NCBI GenBank assembly: GCA_017449675.1 | Contig: JAFTFG010000006.1 | Span: forward strand, 1-64,000 | Direction of reading: 5' to 3' | Source: Prevotella sp. | Lineage (GTDB): Bacteria; Bacteroidota; Bacteroidia; Bacteroidales; Bacteroidaceae | DNA length: 64,000 nt | Notes under the pieces: model-generated | Database searches by the model: none | What the model was told of the DNA's origin: nothing | Seen by the model: only the letters and a program-made list of their open reading frames with translations | Shown: piece by piece, positions 23,374 through 33,055 of the stretch | Layout: the number at the start of each line of letters is the position of its first letter | How positions within the stretch are numbered: position 1 is the stretch's first letter | Position numbers and translations under genes: made by a program

Positions 23374-24450
23374 ATGGAAAACAAAAAGACCTGTCTTTAT
23401 GACAAGCACGTCGCCCTAGGGGCACTCATCTCTCCCTTCGGCGGCTTCGACATGCCTATCCAATACACGAATATCGTAGATGAGCACCAGGCTGTACGCC
23501 AGCACTGTGGTGTCTTCGATGTCAGTCACATGGGGGAGGTCCTCGTCACTGGCAACGATGCGGAGCGTTATGTCAACCATATCTTCACCAATGATGTCAG
23601 GGGCATTCCCGCAGGCAAGATTCTCTATGGTATGATGTGCTATGAGGATGGCGGTGTGGTCGACGACCTATTAGTATATAAGGTTACTGACGACCGTTTC
23701 TTCCTCGTCATCAACGCCTCGAACATCGACAAGGACTGGGAGTGGATACAGCAACAGGCGAAGAACTTCGATATCACCTTGGAACATCAGAGCGACCTCT
23801 ATGGCGAACTTGCCATACAGGGTCCTAAGGCTGAGCAGGTGATGGAGCAGACACTGGGCATTCCCTGCCAGGAACTTGCCTTCTATACTTTTAAGTGCAT
23901 CGATGACATCATCGTGTCGAGAACGGGCTATACAGGAGAGGACGGTTTCGAGATCTATGCCAAGCCCGCACAAATCAACACCTATTGGGACCGACTCATC
24001 GCCGCTGGTGTCAAGCCCTGTGGACTGGGGTGCCGTGACACCCTGCGCTTCGAGGTGGGACTGCCTCTCTATGGTGACGAACTCTCCGCCGACATCACCC
24101 CGATCATGGCAGGCTTAGGTATCTTCGTCAAACTCGACAAGGAGGAGTTCATCGGCAAGGAGGCACTCGCCCGACAGAAAGCAGAGGGTGCCCCCAAGAA
24201 ACTCGTGGGCATCGAACTGCACGACAAGGCGATTCCCCGTCATGGCTATGCCGTGCTGAAAGACGGACAGCAGATCGGTGAGGTGACCACAGGCTATCAC
24301 ACCATCTCCACCGACAAGAGCGTCTGCATGGCACTCGTCGACAGTTCCTATGCCGCCTTGGGTACAGAGGTGGAGATCCAAATCCGTAAGAAGACATTCC
24401 CTGGCACCGTATGTAAGAAGCGTTTCTACGACAAACACTACAAGAAATAA
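23374..24450 (+). CDS. gcvT: Glycine cleavage system aminomethyltransferase (T protein)
   Basis: A 358-residue T protein that releases ammonia from the aminomethyl group carried by GcvH and forms 5,10-methylene-THF. It shows FDVSHMGEVLVTG, GGVVDDLLVYK, SRTGYTGEDGFEIY and CGLGCRDTLRFEVGLPLYGDEL, all characteristic. It follows lplA after 32 bases and precedes gcvH after 42 bases. The length is normal. Confidence 0.95.
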   Translation: MENKKTCLYDKHVALGALISPFGGFDMPIQYTNIVDEHQAVRQHCGVFDVSHMGEVLVTGNDAERYVNHIFTNDVRGIPAGKILYGMMCYEDGGVVDDLLVYKVTDDRFFLVINASNIDKDWEWIQQQAKNFDITLEHQSDLYGELAIQGPKAEQVMEQTLGIPCQELAFYTFKCIDDIIVSRTGYTGEDGFEIYAKPAQINTYWDRLIAAGVKPCGLGCRDTLRFEVGLPLYGDELSADITPIMAGLGIFVKLDKEEFIGKEALARQKAEGAPKKLVGIELHDKAIPRHGYAVLKDGQQIGEVTTGYHTISTDKSVCMALVDSSYAALGTEVEIQIRKKTFPGTVCKKRFYDKHYKK

Positions 24451-24492
24451 ACCTATCAAACCCTATTAATAACCCTAAAAACCATTCATATT

Positions 24493-24873
24493 ATGGCAAA
24501 AGTAATTGAAGGACTCTATTACAGCGAGTCACACGAATACGTAAGAGTAGAAGGCGACTTTGGTTTCATCGGCATCACCGACTACGCCCAGAATGCCTTA
24601 GGTAATGTTGTTTACGTAGACATCCCTGAGGTGGACGACGAGGTAATGGCAGGTGAGGAGTTCGGTGCCGTGGAGAGTGTCAAGGCAGCAAGCGACCTGA
24701 TCTCTCCTGTCAGCGGTACTGTCGTGGAGGTCAACGAGGCATTGGACGACCAGCCCGAACTCGTCAACCAGGATGCCTTCGCCAACTGGATCATCAAAGT
24801 GGAGATGAGCGACAAGGCGGAACTCGACAACCTGATGGATGCCAAGGCTTACGCCGCTTTCTGTGAGAAATAA
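24493..24873 (+). CDS. gcvH: Glycine cleavage system H protein
   Basis: A 126-residue lipoyl-carrier protein. The lipoylated lysine is the K in GAVESVKAASDL. The N-terminus (YYSESHEYV) and GFIGITDYAQNALG match the family. It shuttles the aminomethyl group among GcvP, GcvT and Lpd. LplA encoded at the head of the operon is the obvious lipoylating enzyme. Confidence 0.96.
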   Translation: MAKVIEGLYYSESHEYVRVEGDFGFIGITDYAQNALGNVVYVDIPEVDDEVMAGEEFGAVESVKAASDLISPVSGTVVEVNEALDDQPELVNQDAFANWIIKVEMSDKAELDNLMDAKAYAAFCEK

Positions 24874-24879
24874 TTTCTT

Positions 24880-24911
24880 TCGATATCTCGATATATCGGG
24901 ATATCGAGATA
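24880..24911. repeat. TATCTCGATAT / ATATCGAGATA inverted repeat, gcvH-gcvPA spacer
   Basis: An 11-base perfect inverted repeat with a short loop in the 59-base spacer. There is no T tail. It may stabilise the upstream mRNA end or lower readthrough between gcvH and gcvPA. Confidence 0.6.
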
Positions 24912-24932
24912 ACCACATAACGATATTGCGAC

Positions 24933-26264
24933 ATGTTTAAATATTTCCCGCATACAGAAAAGGACTTACAGGCGATGATGGAGAAAGTCGGGATCACGAG
25001 TCTCGACGACCTCTATGCCGAAGTGCCTGAAGACATCCGTTTTCGTGGTGACTACCAGTTGCCCGAGCAGATGAGTGAGGTGGAGGTGCGCCAGTTGTTC
25101 GACAAACTCGGTAAGCAGAATGAAGAACTGACGTGCTTTGGAGGTGCTGGTGTCTACGACCACTATACCCCTGCCGCCATTCCCGCACTGCTCAGCCGTT
25201 CGGAGTTCCTAACCTCCTACACCCCCTATCAGGCAGAGATCTCACAGGGTACGCTCCACTATATCTTCGAATACCAGTCGATGATGGCGGAACTGACAGG
25301 CATGGATATCTCCAATGCCTCGATGTACGATGGAGCCACAGCAGCCGCCGAGGCTGTGATGATGGCTGTTGCCGCTGGTAAGAAGCAAAACACAGTACTC
25401 ATCAGTGAGACCATTGACCCAAAGGTGTTGAAGGTGATAGAGACCTATGCCCACTTCCATGGTATCAAGATAGAGATGATTCAGCAGAAGGACGGTGTCA
25501 CCAACCTACCCCACCTACTATCCCTATTATCCCTACACCAAGGGAATGTTGCCGGCGTGTTGGTACAACAACCCAATTACTACGGCATCATTGAGGACTA
25601 TAGCGGCTATGCCGATGCCATCCATGAGCAGAAGGGACTCTTCATCATGAGCAGTATTGCCGCCGACCTCGCCGTGCTGAGGACCCCAGGCGAATGGGGT
25701 GCCGACATCGCGGTTGGTGACGGACAGTCTTTGGGTATCCCGATGCAGTTCGGGGGGCCGTATGTAGGTTATATGTGCTGTATGGAGAAACTCATCCGCA
25801 AAATGCCGGGACGTATCGTTGGCATGACACAGGACAACCGAGGGCAACGTGCCTTTGTATTGACCCTACAGGCTCGTGAGCAGCATATCCGTCGTCAGAA
25901 GGCGACCTCGAATATCTGCTCGAACCAGAGTCTGATGGCGCTCTGGGTGACCGTCTATCTATCACTAATGGGTAAGGAGGGACTGCGTGAGGCCGCACAG
26001 TTGTCGTATGCCGGAGCCCATTATCTCTGTGAGAAACTGTTAGCGACGGAAGCATTCACACTTGTCTACGACCGTCCCTTCTTCAACGAGTTCGTGGTGC
26101 GCTATAAGAACGAAAGCGAGACCGTTGACGAATTAATAGAAAGGATGACGGAGCAAGGCTATTTCGCTGGTGTGAAGATTGCCGACGACCAGTTGATGAT
26201 TGCCGTCACTGAGAAGAGAAGCAAAGAGGAAATTGACAACTTCATCAAAGAATTAAGACCATGA
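24933..26264 (+). CDS. gcvPA: Glycine dehydrogenase (decarboxylating) subunit 1
   Basis: A 443-residue N-terminal half of a split P protein. It shows RGDYQLPEQMSEVEV, CFGGAGVYDHYTPAAIPALL, SRSEFLTSYTPYQAE and SQGTLHYIFEYQSMMAELTGMD, the usual PA signatures. With GcvPB it decarboxylates glycine. The stop overlaps gcvPB's ATG by four bases. Many Bacteroidetes have a single fused GcvP, so the split form is notable. Confidence 0.95.
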   Translation: MFKYFPHTEKDLQAMMEKVGITSLDDLYAEVPEDIRFRGDYQLPEQMSEVEVRQLFDKLGKQNEELTCFGGAGVYDHYTPAAIPALLSRSEFLTSYTPYQAEISQGTLHYIFEYQSMMAELTGMDISNASMYDGATAAAEAVMMAVAAGKKQNTVLISETIDPKVLKVIETYAHFHGIKIEMIQQKDGVTNLPHLLSLLSLHQGNVAGVLVQQPNYYGIIEDYSGYADAIHEQKGLFIMSSIAADLAVLRTPGEWGADIAVGDGQSLGIPMQFGGPYVGYMCCMEKLIRKMPGRIVGMTQDNRGQRAFVLTLQAREQHIRRQKATSNICSNQSLMALWVTVYLSLMGKEGLREAAQLSYAGAHYLCEKLLATEAFTLVYDRPFFNEFVVRYKNESETVDELIERMTEQGYFAGVKIADDQLMIAVTEKRSKEEIDNFIKELRP

Positions 26265-27673
26265 ATAATCGATTATACGGAAACTTGATCTTCGAACTAT
26301 CGGAAACTGGACGCAAGGGGTACTCCTTGCCTAAGAACCGTTTCGGTGACTATGAGATACCTGCTGATATACAACGTAAGGAGGCAGCCCAATTACCAGC
26401 ATGCGACGAGATGACGGTAGTGCGCCACTATACTAATCTGTCGGCGAATAACTTCGGAGTAGACAATGGTTTCTATCCGTTAGGCTCCTGCACGATGAAG
26501 TATAACCCAAAGATCAACGAGGAGATAGCGGCACTCCCTCCGTTTGCCAATCTGCATCCCTTACAGCCCCAAGAGACGACAAAGGGCGCACAGGCGGTAT
26601 GTACCTTATTAAAAAAGGCACTCTGTGAACTGACGGGGCTTGCTGACTTCACCCTCAAGCCCTTTGCCGGGGCTCATGGTGAACTGACGGGGCTCATGGT
26701 CATTCGTGGTTACCACGAGAGCCGTGGCGACAGCAAGCGCACCAAGGTCATAGTCCCTGACTCCGCCCATGGCACCAATCCTGCCTCAGCAGCAGTATGC
26801 GGACTGGATATCCTGGAGGTGAAGTCGACAGCGGAGGGGCTAGTCGACTTAGTAGACCTAGAACGCCTAGTATCCCTAGAGAGCGAAAATATCGCCGCTA
26901 TGATGATGACCAACCCCAACACCCTGGGACTCTTTGAGCGGGACATCCCCAAGATAGCCAAACTCATCCATGACTGCGGCGGACTGATGTACTACGATGG
27001 TGCCAACCTCAACCCGATGCTGGGAGCCTGTCGCCCTGGCGACATGGGCTTTGACGTGATGCACATCAACCTGCATAAGACGTTCTCCACTCCTCATGGT
27101 GGTGGTGGTCCCGGCAGTGGTCCTGTCGGTGTCCGCAAAGGACTGGAGCCTTTCCTGCCCTATGTCAGTCCATATACCGGAGGTAACTTCGCTGTCGTGA
27201 TGCGTGCCTATTCCTATATCCTAACATTAGGTAGGGAGAATATCAAACAGGTGGGACCGCTCGCCACGCTGAATGCCAACTATATCAAGGAGTGTCTGAA
27301 GGATGTCTATGAACTCCCTATTGACGGACTCTGCAAGCATGAGTTTGTGTTCGACGGACTGAAAGACAAGTCGACGGGTGTCACCACCATGGATGTGGCG
27401 AAACGCCTGTTGGACTATGGCTATCACGCACCCACCATCTACTTCCCCCTGCTCTTCCATGAGAGTCTTATGATTGAGCCGACAGAGAACGAGTCGAAAG
27501 ACACGATTGACGGTTTTATCGCCGTGATGCGAAAGATTGCGAAAGAGGCGAAGACGGATCCGGAACTGGTGAAGAGCGCCCCCCATCACACACCCATCGG
27601 ACGGGTGGATGATGTGCTTGCCGCAAAACATCCGATTGTGACTTATAAGCAAATGATCAATGACAACAACTGA
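26261..27673 (+). CDS. gcvPB: Glycine dehydrogenase (decarboxylating) subunit 2
   Basis: A 470-residue PLP-bearing half. The PLP lysine lies in HINLHKTFSTPHGGGGPGSG. Other family marks are FYPLGSCTMKYNPK, GAHGELTGLMVIRGYH and PDSAHGTNPASA. It overlaps gcvPA by four bases and lpd by 14 bases, so three genes are translationally linked. The length is normal for PB. Confidence 0.96.
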   Translation: MNNRLYGNLIFELSETGRKGYSLPKNRFGDYEIPADIQRKEAAQLPACDEMTVVRHYTNLSANNFGVDNGFYPLGSCTMKYNPKINEEIAALPPFANLHPLQPQETTKGAQAVCTLLKKALCELTGLADFTLKPFAGAHGELTGLMVIRGYHESRGDSKRTKVIVPDSAHGTNPASAAVCGLDILEVKSTAEGLVDLVDLERLVSLESENIAAMMMTNPNTLGLFERDIPKIAKLIHDCGGLMYYDGANLNPMLGACRPGDMGFDVMHINLHKTFSTPHGGGGPGSGPVGVRKGLEPFLPYVSPYTGGNFAVVMRAYSYILTLGRENIKQVGPLATLNANYIKECLKDVYELPIDGLCKHEFVFDGLKDKSTGVTTMDVAKRLLDYGYHAPTIYFPLLFHESLMIEPTENESKDTIDGFIAVMRKIAKEAKTDPELVKSAPHHTPIGRVDDVLAAKHPIVTYKQMINDNN

Positions 27674-28904
27674 CCTTATCATCATCGGCGCGGGACCTGG
27701 TGGTTACCGCGCCGCTGAATATGCGGCGAAGAACGGACTACAAGTCGTCATCGTCGAACAGGACGAGGTAGGAGGAACCTGTCTGAACAGGGGCTGTATC
27801 CCTACCAAGACATATGTCCATGCCGCCACCTTCCAAGAGGCTTTCGAGCGACAACAGCAGGTAGTAGCGCAACTGCGCAGTGGTGTGGAGCAGATTCTCA
27901 GTGCCCCAGGTATCACCCTCGTCCGTGGCACTGCCGCCTTCATCGATGCCCATACCGTCCGTGTATGCAGCGACCAAGTCGCTGCACAGGAGTACACTGC
28001 CCCCCATGTCATCATCGCCACAGGAAGCAGTGCGAAACTGTTGCCGATAGAAGGGATTGACGAACCTCGTGTGATGACCTCTACAGAACTCCTCCAACTG
28101 TCTGTCCTGCCGCAGCGTCTCTGTATCATCGGCGCAGGTGTCATCGGCATGGAGTTCGCCAGTGTCTTCAACCGTTTCGGTTCTGAGGTGACGGTCATTG
28201 AGTATCTCAAGGAATGCTTACCTATGCTTGACAATGACATTGCCAAGCGGTTGCGCAAGTATCTCGAGAAACGGGGCATCAAGTTCCAGATGAAGACTGC
28301 CGTACAGTCGCTGAAGGATATTGACGCTGATGCTATCCTGATGGCAACAGGTCGCAAACCGAATGTCAGTGAGAACTTCCAAAAGGCTGGCTTTGAGTAT
28401 GACGAGCGTAAAGGCATTACCGTTGACAACAACTTCGAGACGACAGTCAAGGGCATCTACGCCATTGGCGACGTGAATGGCAGACAGATGCTTGCCCATG
28501 CCGCAGAGATGCAGGCGATACGTGCCGTCAACCATATCATGGGGAAGACGGACGGTATCCGTTTCGACATCATGCCTGCCGCCATCTTCACGGAGCCGGA
28601 GGCTGCGTGTGTGGGACCCTCAGAGGACCAGTTGAAAGAACAGGGTATCGAGTATGTCTGTAAGAAGGCTTTCTGGCGTGCCAACGGAAAAGCCCTCGCC
28701 ATGAATGAGAGCGAGGGCCTGTTGAAACTATTCTCTGACCAACAAGGACATATCATCGGCTGTCATGCCTATGGTGCCCATGCCGCCGATATCATTCAGG
28801 AAGTCAGTGTACTGATGTGCCGCGACACCACTGTCAGCCAGTTGCATGACATGGTACATATCCACCCGACGCTGGGTGAGATCCTGCTGTCTGCTACCGA
28901 CTAA
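27660..28904 (+). CDS. lpd: Dihydrolipoyl dehydrogenase (L protein)
   Basis: A 414-residue flavoprotein that reoxidises the dihydrolipoyl arm of GcvH with NAD+. FAD motif GAGPGGYRAAEYAA, redox cysteines GGTCLNRGCIPTK, NAD motif GAGVIGMEFASVFNRFGSEVT and the C-terminal HIHPTLGE catalytic His-Glu pair are present. It is shorter than the usual 460-475, mainly by compact linkers; no catalytic element is missing. It is last in the operon, and its 3' end overlaps the convergent GH28 gene by four bases. Confidence 0.93.
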   Translation: MTTTDLIIIGAGPGGYRAAEYAAKNGLQVVIVEQDEVGGTCLNRGCIPTKTYVHAATFQEAFERQQQVVAQLRSGVEQILSAPGITLVRGTAAFIDAHTVRVCSDQVAAQEYTAPHVIIATGSSAKLLPIEGIDEPRVMTSTELLQLSVLPQRLCIIGAGVIGMEFASVFNRFGSEVTVIEYLKECLPMLDNDIAKRLRKYLEKRGIKFQMKTAVQSLKDIDADAILMATGRKPNVSENFQKAGFEYDERKGITVDNNFETTVKGIYAIGDVNGRQMLAHAAEMQAIRAVNHIMGKTDGIRFDIMPAAIFTEPEAACVGPSEDQLKEQGIEYVCKKAFWRANGKALAMNESEGLLKLFSDQQGHIIGCHAYGAHAADIIQEVSVLMCRDTTVSQLHDMVHIHPTLGEILLSATD

Positions 28905-30337
28905 TCAGTTTTTTCCTTTTCATTCTTCAACAGTTTGACATTCGACAGTCTCAGTTTGGCAGTCGACTCGTCAATCTGCTGGGGAGTCTTATCATATAAG
29001 ATCGTACAGTCGCTGATATCAATATCGTGAACACAATCGAGTCCGAGGATGCCTGCGGCTTTGATACCCGTTCTGGTTCCACGACACACGACATTGGAGA
29101 TATGGATATCCTGGAAGTTAGGAGCCCATCGCTTCTGTTCCTCCGTAAAGGTCGGTATGGCTTTGTCATCAGCACCTGCAGGACGATCGACATAGTCACA
29201 CTGGAAGACGATAGCCTCATCCTTGATATCCGCCATCACGACATCAGAGATATACAACTGCTCCGTCTTACCACCACGCCCGATACCACTCTTGAAACGC
29301 AAGCCCGTATCCGTACCACTGAAACGACAGTTACGTACTACGATACGACGCATACCTGCCGCCGTCTCACTACCCAGTACGAAAGCGCCATGGGCATGGT
29401 ATACCGTATTGTCCTGAATCAGGATATCCTCACAGCCACTGATGGAATTAGCCCTAGGCTTACCACTCTTCATACAGAGCCCGTCATCTCCAGCATCCAC
29501 TGTCGCATTGACGATCAGTCCGACATTCACATCACTGAAATCGATAGCGTCACCATTCTGCGCATTCCAAGGACAACGCACCGTGATGCCATCTACTATC
29601 ACATTCTTACAATAACAGGGATGCACATGGAACTTAGGAGCATTCTGGAAAGTCACACCCTCGAAGAGCACATTCTCACAATCCGTAAAACGTACCAAGT
29701 CATTACGCATCTTCTCCTGCTTCTCCGGAGTATCCTTGATATCTGGGTAACCCGACTTCAACTCCCAAGGATACCACAACGTACCATTTTGACGCTCTAC
29801 GCCTCCCATGCTCTTGAAGAGGTTCCATTCCACATCACTCACCTTACCGCGCTTGACAGGACGCCATTGAGCACCGTTACCGTCGATGATACCACTGCCA
29901 GTAATGGCGATATTCTTCCGCTTAGAAGCCTTGATACAGGGTTCCACCCTACTCGACTTCCCCTCTTTGTCCACATACAACGACTTATCGGGGGAGAAAT
30001 AGATAATAGCATTCTTGTCGAGATACAGTTCGATATTGTCTTTAAGGACAATAGGACCAGTGAGCCACACCCCTGCGGGAACAGTCAGTCGACCGCCCCC
30101 CTGCTTGGAGAGCATACTGATACCCTTGCGGAAAGCCTCCGTGTTGAGTGTCACACCATCACCCACACCTCCCACGGCATTAATACTCAGCCCACGGTTG
30201 GGAATCACGGGACGACTCACCTGAGTCATCTCCACTGGCAGGTTCTGATAATACTTCGAATAGTCTTGCGCCTCCATGGAGACGGGCAGCAACAGGCATG
30301 CTGCAATCACGTTCAGTAGTTTGCTCATAGTAATCAT
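28901..30337 (-). CDS. Secreted glycoside hydrolase family 28 (polygalacturonase-like)
   Basis: A 478-residue secreted enzyme with a signal peptide ending near SMEAQ. The right-handed beta-helix motifs of GH28 are present in modified form: NGDAIDFSD, GDDGLCMKSG, HGAFVLGSE and LRFKSG, which stand for NTDG, DD, GHG and RIK. The expected substrate is pectin or another uronate polymer. No SusC/D genes or other PUL genes are adjacent, so it is an orphan. The start may be the ATG at 30328 instead. Fur follows upstream after three bases. Confidence 0.9.
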   Translation of the reverse strand: MITMSKLLNVIAACLLLPVSMEAQDYSKYYQNLPVEMTQVSRPVIPNRGLSINAVGGVGDGVTLNTEAFRKGISMLSKQGGGRLTVPAGVWLTGPIVLKDNIELYLDKNAIIYFSPDKSLYVDKEGKSSRVEPCIKASKRKNIAITGSGIIDGNGAQWRPVKRGKVSDVEWNLFKSMGGVERQNGTLWYPWELKSGYPDIKDTPEKQEKMRNDLVRFTDCENVLFEGVTFQNAPKFHVHPCYCKNVIVDGITVRCPWNAQNGDAIDFSDVNVGLIVNATVDAGDDGLCMKSGKPRANSISGCEDILIQDNTVYHAHGAFVLGSETAAGMRRIVVRNCRFSGTDTGLRFKSGIGRGGKTEQLYISDVVMADIKDEAIVFQCDYVDRPAGADDKAIPTFTEEQKRWAPNFQDIHISNVVCRGTRTGIKAAGILGLDCVHDIDISDCTILYDKTPQQIDESTAKLRLSNVKLLKNEKEKTD

Positions 30338-30340
30338 TGT

Positions 30341-30769
30341 TTAGGTAATTTTCTTCGCACAGTCAGCACAGATACCCTTCACCACATACTCAGTCTCCTC
30401 AGGAATAAAACCTTGGGGCAACGGTACAGAGGGTATGCGTACATGGGGCAGACAATAAGTACGATGACAATGTCCACAGGTCAGATGCACATGCCCCTCG
30501 CAATGGCGAGTGTCATCCAGATGACAGACACAGTATTTCTGGGACCCCGTCCCGTCATCGATATGATGCAACAGATGCGCATCTGTCAATAAAGTAAGGA
30601 TACGGAACAGGGTCGAGCGGTCGACAGTAGGCAGACTGTCCTCCAGGTCTCCCAAACTGAAAGCATCACTGAAGTGATGCCGTATCTTGCGCCATACCAT
30701 CAGCCGCACCGCCGTCACACGGATGCCTGCATTATCGAGCACTTGCTCATCAGAAATATCCAGATGCAT
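30341..30769 (-). CDS. Fur family transcriptional regulator
   Basis: A 142-residue metal-responsive repressor. The N-terminal winged helix (RVTAVRLMVWRKI, STLFRILTLLTDAHLLHHI) is followed by a metal/dimerisation domain with His-rich HCEGHVHLTCGHCHRTYC and a C-terminal CADC zinc pair. The frame is open to 30820, but the ATG at 30769 fits the family and lies after its promoter box. It could be Fur, Zur or PerR; the metal cannot be told from the sequence. It is cotranscribed with the GH28 gene. Confidence 0.88.
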   Translation of the reverse strand: MHLDISDEQVLDNAGIRVTAVRLMVWRKIRHHFSDAFSLGDLEDSLPTVDRSTLFRILTLLTDAHLLHHIDDGTGSQKYCVCHLDDTRHCEGHVHLTCGHCHRTYCLPHVRIPSVPLPQGFIPEETEYVVKGICADCAKKIT

Positions 30770-30789
30770 GTCTTCGTCTAATTTGACCA

Positions 30790-30857
30790 CAAAGGTAGTA
30801 TAATCCAAACAAAAATGCAAATTTATTTGCTTTTTTGCTCACTTAATCGTACCTTTG
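30790..30857. promoter_or_regulatory. Back-to-back promoters of fur and glyS
   Basis: Minus strand: TTTG (30818-30821), 20 bases, TACCTTTG (30790-30797) for the Fur gene. Plus strand: TTTG (30826-30829), 20 bases, TACCTTTG (30850-30857) for glyS. The -33 elements are only four bases apart, so the two could interfere. Fur autoregulation here would also touch glyS. Confidence 0.7.
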
Positions 30858-30886
30858 CACCCATAATTTCGAAATTAGAGAGTTTT

Positions 30887-32428
30887 ATGGCACAAGAAGA
30901 TGTATTTAAGAAAATTGTGAGCCACTGTAAGGAATACGGCTTTGTATTCCCCTCCAGTGACATCTACGATGGATTAGGAGCCGTTTATGACTATGGCCAA
31001 AACGGTGTGGAGTTAAAAAATAATATCAAGGAATACTGGTGGAAGTCGATGGTACTGCTGCATGAGAACATCGTGGGTATCGACAGCGCTATCTTCATGC
31101 ACCCTACCATATGGAAAGCCTCTGGACACGTGGATGCTTTCAATGATCCCCTCATTGATAATCGTGATTCCAAGAAACGCTATCGTGCCGATGTGCTCAT
31201 CGAGGACCAGATAGCCAAATATGACGAGAAGATTCAGAAAGAGGTAGAGAAGGCCCGTAAGCGTTTTGGTGACTCTTTCGACGAGGCCAAGTACCTGGAG
31301 ACCAGTGAGCGTGTGAAGGAGGCCAAGGAGAAGCGTGATGCCCTCCATGCCCGTTATGCCGCTGCCATGCAGGGACCCGATCTGGACGAGTTGAAGCAGA
31401 TCATCCTCGACGAGGAGATCGTTTGTCCTATTAGTGGTACCCGTAACTGGACTGATGTGCGTCAGTTTAATCTGATGTTCTCTACAGAGATGGGAGCCAG
31501 TGCTGATGCCTCCATGAAGATATACCTGCGTCCTGAAACCGCTCAGGGTATCTTTGTCAACTACCTGAACGTACAGAAAACCGGTCGTATGAAGATTCCT
31601 TTCGGTATCGCCCAGATCGGTAAGGCCTTCCGTAACGAAATCGTGGCCCGTCAGTTCATCTTCCGTATGCGTGAGTTCGAGCAGATGGAGATGCAGTTCT
31701 TCGTTGCACCAGGCACAGAACTGGAGTGGTTCCCCAAGTGGAAAGAGACGCGTATGGCCTGGCACCAGGCACTGGGCTTTGGTGCTGAAAACTACCGTTT
31801 CCACGACCATGACAAACTCGCTCACTATGCGAATGCCGCTACGGATATCGAGTTCAAAATGCCATTCGGTTTCAAGGAGGTGGAGGGTATCCACTCTCGT
31901 ACCAACTTCGACCTCTCGCAGCATGAGAAATTCTCTGGCAAGAGTATTAAATACTTCGATCCACAGACCAATGAGAGTTATACGCCGTTTGTCATTGAGA
32001 CCTCAATTGGTGTCGACCGTATGTTCCTTTCTATCATGTGCCACTCCTACTGTGAGGAGAAACTGGAGAATGGTGAGACACGTGTAGTATTGAAGTTGCC
32101 CGCAGCCCTGGCTCCTGTGAAACTGGCCGTCATGCCGCTAGTCAAGAAAGACGGACTGCCCGAGAAGGCTCGTGAGATTATCAACAACCTGAAGTTCCAC
32201 TTCAACTGCCAGTATGACGAGAAAGACTCTATCGGTAAGCGCTATCGTCGTCAGGATGCTATCGGTACACCCTACTGCGTCACTGTTGACCACGACTCCC
32301 TAAACGACGGTAAGGTGACCCTCCGGTTCCGTGACACGATGGAACAAGAGCGTGTCAACATCTCCGACCTCGCCGCTATTATCGAGGATAAGGTTAGTAT
32401 CTCCAGTCTGCTTAAGAAACTACAATAA
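30887..32428 (+). CDS. glyS: Glycyl-tRNA synthetase (alpha2, class II)
   Basis: A 513-residue dimeric GlyRS (single-chain type). Class II motif 2 (FRNEIVARQFIFRMREFEQMEMQFF) and motif 3 (PFVIETSIGVDRMF), plus RPETAQGIFVNY, are clear. The frame is open to 30815, but the ATG at 30887 (MAQEDVFKKIV) is preferred because the promoter lies within the extension. The FKBP gene begins within its stop codon. Confidence 0.96.
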   Translation: MAQEDVFKKIVSHCKEYGFVFPSSDIYDGLGAVYDYGQNGVELKNNIKEYWWKSMVLLHENIVGIDSAIFMHPTIWKASGHVDAFNDPLIDNRDSKKRYRADVLIEDQIAKYDEKIQKEVEKARKRFGDSFDEAKYLETSERVKEAKEKRDALHARYAAAMQGPDLDELKQIILDEEIVCPISGTRNWTDVRQFNLMFSTEMGASADASMKIYLRPETAQGIFVNYLNVQKTGRMKIPFGIAQIGKAFRNEIVARQFIFRMREFEQMEMQFFVAPGTELEWFPKWKETRMAWHQALGFGAENYRFHDHDKLAHYANAATDIEFKMPFGFKEVEGIHSRTNFDLSQHEKFSGKSIKYFDPQTNESYTPFVIETSIGVDRMFLSIMCHSYCEEKLENGETRVVLKLPAALAPVKLAVMPLVKKDGLPEKAREIINNLKFHFNCQYDEKDSIGKRYRRQDAIGTPYCVTVDHDSLNDGKVTLRFRDTMEQERVNISDLAAIIEDKVSISSLLKKLQ

Positions 32429-33015
32429 TGAAGATCAAGTTTTTCCTACTTGCAGGACTTTCCGCCCTTCTCCTCACCGCATGCAGTGAGGAGTCGGATA
32501 CGGTGGAGGAATATGCTGACTGGCAGAACAAGAACGAGCAATACTTCGAGTCGGCCTATCAGTTACATGCCTATGACCTTGCCTTGATGAAGTATTCACT
32601 GAGCGATGCGTCGACCGCCGAGCATACGGACTATATTCTGGTAAACGTTATCCACGAGGGAGACTATGACGCAAAGACTCCTTACCTCACCGATACCGTA
32701 CAGGTGCATTATGTCGGACATCTGATTCCTTCTGCTACCTATACGACAGGCTATCAGTTTGATGCCAGTTATCAGGAACCTTTCGACTACGATACGGCAC
32801 GTCCTACGAAACTTGCAGTCAATGGTCTTATCCCCGGTTTCACCACTGCCCTGTTGAAGATGCATCGCGGTGACCACTGGATGATAACCATCCCCTATCA
32901 ACTGGGCTATGGCACCTCCACATCGTCAAGCGGTGCGGTACCTGCCTATAGCACACTGCTCTTTGAGATACGTCTGGAAGACTTCTGGAGCAAGAAGCAA
33001 GGGGACCGCGAGTAA
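32428..33015 (+). CDS. FKBP-type peptidyl-prolyl isomerase lipoprotein
   Basis: A 195-residue lipoprotein with a lipobox (LLTACSEE; Cys at about 19). The C-terminal FKBP domain carries VQVHYVGHLI, GLIPGFTTALLKMHRGDHW and YQLGYGT. It should assist folding at the cell envelope. Its ATG shares a base with the glyS stop. The gene arrangement glyS-FKBP is common in Bacteroidales. Confidence 0.9.
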   Translation: MKIKFFLLAGLSALLLTACSEESDTVEEYADWQNKNEQYFESAYQLHAYDLALMKYSLSDASTAEHTDYILVNVIHEGDYDAKTPYLTDTVQVHYVGHLIPSATYTTGYQFDASYQEPFDYDTARPTKLAVNGLIPGFTTALLKMHRGDHWMITIPYQLGYGTSTSSSGAVPAYSTLLFEIRLEDFWSKKQGDRE

Positions 33016-33055
33016 GTGATGATGACAATCCCTCATAAGCAGAAAACTTACGACA

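Noticed and set aside
29027-30319. A 430-codon open frame on the + strand opposite the GH28 gene
   Set aside because: Composition is skewed (Thr/Ile/His-rich) with no family features, while the opposite strand has a signal peptide and clear GH28 motifs. It is an antisense shadow.
28901-30337. Polysaccharide utilisation locus around the GH28 gene
   Set aside because: No SusC/SusD or other carbohydrate genes are adjacent.
30341-30769. Calling the Fur-family gene a specific zur or perR
   Set aside because: The metal-site residues alone do not allow a safe choice, so only the family is given.
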